Positions 62,799 through 64,000 of a DNA stretch of 64,000 nt are shown here, in pieces. Within the stretch, counting starts at the first letter, position 1, and each line of letters begins with the position of its first letter. A program made the translations under genes and the position numbers. The notes beneath the pieces are model-generated. The model did no database searches and was not told the DNA's origin. It saw only the letters and a program-made list of their open reading frames with translations. Source of the stretch: Halanaerobium hydrogeniformans (GTDB lineage Bacteria > Bacillota > Halanaerobiia > Halanaerobiales > Halanaerobiaceae). The stretch is taken from assembly GCF_000166415.1 (NCBI RefSeq), contig NC_014654.1, forward strand, positions 1,860,001 through 1,924,000. The letters run 5' to 3'.

Positions 62799-64000
62799 TT
62801 AAATAATATCTCTTTGATATATTTTTTCTACTCTTTCAAATTCATTTATAACTTCTTTATCATTCTGTTTAAATATCTTACTAAAAAGATAAATGACAAA
62901 TATATTTATTAAAAAGCCAGGTACTATTTCATATAAATGAGCACCTAAACCTGTTTCCTGCCAGACTATAACCGTAATTGTAGCAGCAATCATACCTGCG
63001 AATGCTCCCTGCCAGGAAGTTTTTTTATAAAATAAAGCAAAAAGTACTGTAGGTCCAAATGCTGCTCCTAAACCGGCCCAGGCATAGGCCACTAAATCCA
63101 GAACAGTATTATCTGGATTTAAAGCTAAAACAAAAGCAATAATTGCTATTAAAATTACAAATCCTCTACCTACCCACATTTTTTCTTTTTCTGAAGCTTC
63201 TCTACTAATGATTTTTGTATAAAAATCTTCTGTTAGCGTAGAAGAAGAAACTAAAAGTTGAGAATCAATTGTTGACATTATGGCTGATAAAATAGCAGCC
63301 AATAAGATTCCTCCAACCCAGGGATTAAATAGTTGCCCAATCATTTGAATAAATACAGTTTCACTATCAGCAAGGTTAGGAAACATCGGTAACCCTATAA
63401 TACCAACAAAAACAGCTGCAGTTAAGGAAATTGCAACCCAAATAACAGCAATTTTTTTAGCTGGTGCAACCTTTTTAATAGTATCAATACCCATAAAACG
63501 GGCCAGAATATGTGGTTGACCAAAATATCCTAATCCCCAGGCTGCAGCAGAAATTATTGCAGTAATTGTGATTCCTTCAGGTAAAAGTGAAAGAGAAAGC
63601 CCATTTTCAACAGCTGCCTCTGTTATAGCACTCATCCCTCCTATATAACCAAAACCAAAAGCAGGTACAATTGTAATAGCAAAAAACATTAAAATCCCCT
63701 GAAAAAAATCTGTCCAGGACACTGCCATAAAACCTCCGAGAAAAGTATATAATACAATTGCCAAACCACCCAACATAACAGCCAGATTATACTCTATATT
63801 AAATAATGATTCAAATAATATTCCTGATGCTACCAGTCCTGAAGCTGAGTAAATTGTAAAAAATAATAATATTACAACAGCTGAAAAAATTCTAAGCATC
63901 CCTGTATTATCACCAAAACGATCTTCAAAAAAAGATGGTAATGTCATAGAGTCAGTTTTTTCTGTATAAACTCTCAGCCGTGCTGCAACATACTGCCAGT
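62799..64000 (-). CDS. putP: Sodium/solute symporter, PutP-like (partial, N-terminus beyond window)
   Basis: The frame stays open to the window edge (start lies outside), so about 400 of the usual 490-500 residues are visible. Sodium:solute symporter family features are RLRVYTEKTDSMTLPSFFEDRF at the edge (loop after helix 2), GGFMAVSWTDFFQG, the LGYFGQPHILARFMGI segment and about ten membrane helices. These segments match Na+/proline symporter PutP, which would import proline as nutrient or osmolyte. The C-terminal tail is hydrophilic. An internal ATG at 63947 is not the start, because homology continues upstream. It follows xth in the same direction (16 bp). Confidence 0.88.
   Translation of the reverse strand, partial: WQYVAARLRVYTEKTDSMTLPSFFEDRFGDNTGMLRIFSAVVILLFFTIYSASGLVASGILFESLFNIEYNLAVMLGGLAIVLYTFLGGFMAVSWTDFFQGILMFFAITIVPAFGFGYIGGMSAITEAAVENGLSLSLLPEGITITAIISAAAWGLGYFGQPHILARFMGIDTIKKVAPAKKIAVIWVAISLTAAVFVGIIGLPMFPNLADSETVFIQMIGQLFNPWVGGILLAAILSAIMSTIDSQLLVSSSTLTEDFYTKIISREASEKEKMWVGRGFVILIAIIAFVLALNPDNTVLDLVAYAWAGLGAAFGPTVLFALFYKKTSWQGAFAGMIAATITVIVWQETGLGAHLYEIVPGFLINIFVIYLFSKIFKQNDKEVINEFERVEKIYQRDII

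Noticed and set aside
1-64000. CRISPR array, prophage, insertion sequence or rRNA
   Set aside because: No spaced direct repeats, integrase, transposase, phage structural gene or rRNA sequence was seen.

Overview
The window is a gene-dense, AT-rich (by eye roughly one third G+C) bacterial chromosome segment. It has strong AGGAGG-type ribosome binding sites, frequent TTG and GTG starts, and consensus sigma-A promoters. Gene order matches the Firmicutes core chromosome (hemW-hrcA-grpE-dnaK-dnaJ ... phoH-ybeY-dgkA-cdd-era-recO-glyQS and nadD-yqeK-rsfS ... comEA-comEC-holA-rpsT-lepA). The style of the proteins and the OFA-type and Na+/solute transporters suggest an anaerobic, possibly halophilic lineage such as Halanaerobiales. 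That placement is inference from remembered resemblance, not a search result. The sporulation genes yqfC/yqfD, present before phoH in spore formers, are absent here.

Layout. 1-33.7 kb is almost entirely minus strand and is core housekeeping: glycyl-tRNA synthetase (glyQS), recO, deoC, mgtE, era, cdd, a DUF3048 lipoprotein, a CorC-like protein, a DgkA-PAP2 fusion, ybeY, a c-di-AMP phosphodiesterase (PgpH type) and phoH. Next come the floA/NfeD membrane-microdomain pair, yqeY, a HIT protein, mtaB, rsmE and the hrcA-grpE-dnaK-dnaJ heat-shock operon with a perfect CIRCE operator. Then hemW, lepA, plus-strand rpsT, holA, comEC, comEA, udk, a DUF3343 protein and a patatin-like lipase. 33.8-38.1 kb is the least ordinary part. 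It holds a short coding relic, a plus-strand pair (a cytidylate-kinase-like protein fused to a PD-(D/E)XK-like domain, followed by an HPRT homologue with a broken PRPP motif), and a copper ATPase.

38.2-52.4 kb carries a GNAT and argF under an Arg-type T-box, a MATE pump, rseC-like, leuS, rsfS, an LCP protein, yqeK, nadD and a gamma-class carbonic-anhydrase-like gene. It ends with a cobalamin-dependent methionine synthase split into metH, a separate reactivation protein and metF, under a SAM-I riboswitch, followed by tRNA-Arg(CCG). 52.5-53.4 kb is a small copper-associated operon (HMA chaperone and two SHOCT mini-proteins). Its promoter and operator are near copies of those of the distant copA. 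53.5-64 kb holds a lipoprotein with an apparent AUU start, cysK next to an Rrf2 regulator, a yjbQ gene with an in-frame UAG, a short CvfB-like protein, a CYTH-like protein, an arsC broken by a one-base frameshift, rtcB, a YegS-type lipid kinase, an OFA-family MFS transporter, an exonuclease III and the edge-truncated putP-like symporter.

Best candidates for something undescribed are the kinase/nuclease-like fusion with its degenerate HPRT partner (34140-35630), the two-locus copper regulon with a repeated ATACC-N7-GGTAT operator, and the yjbQ UAG. No phage, transposon, CRISPR array or rRNA was seen.
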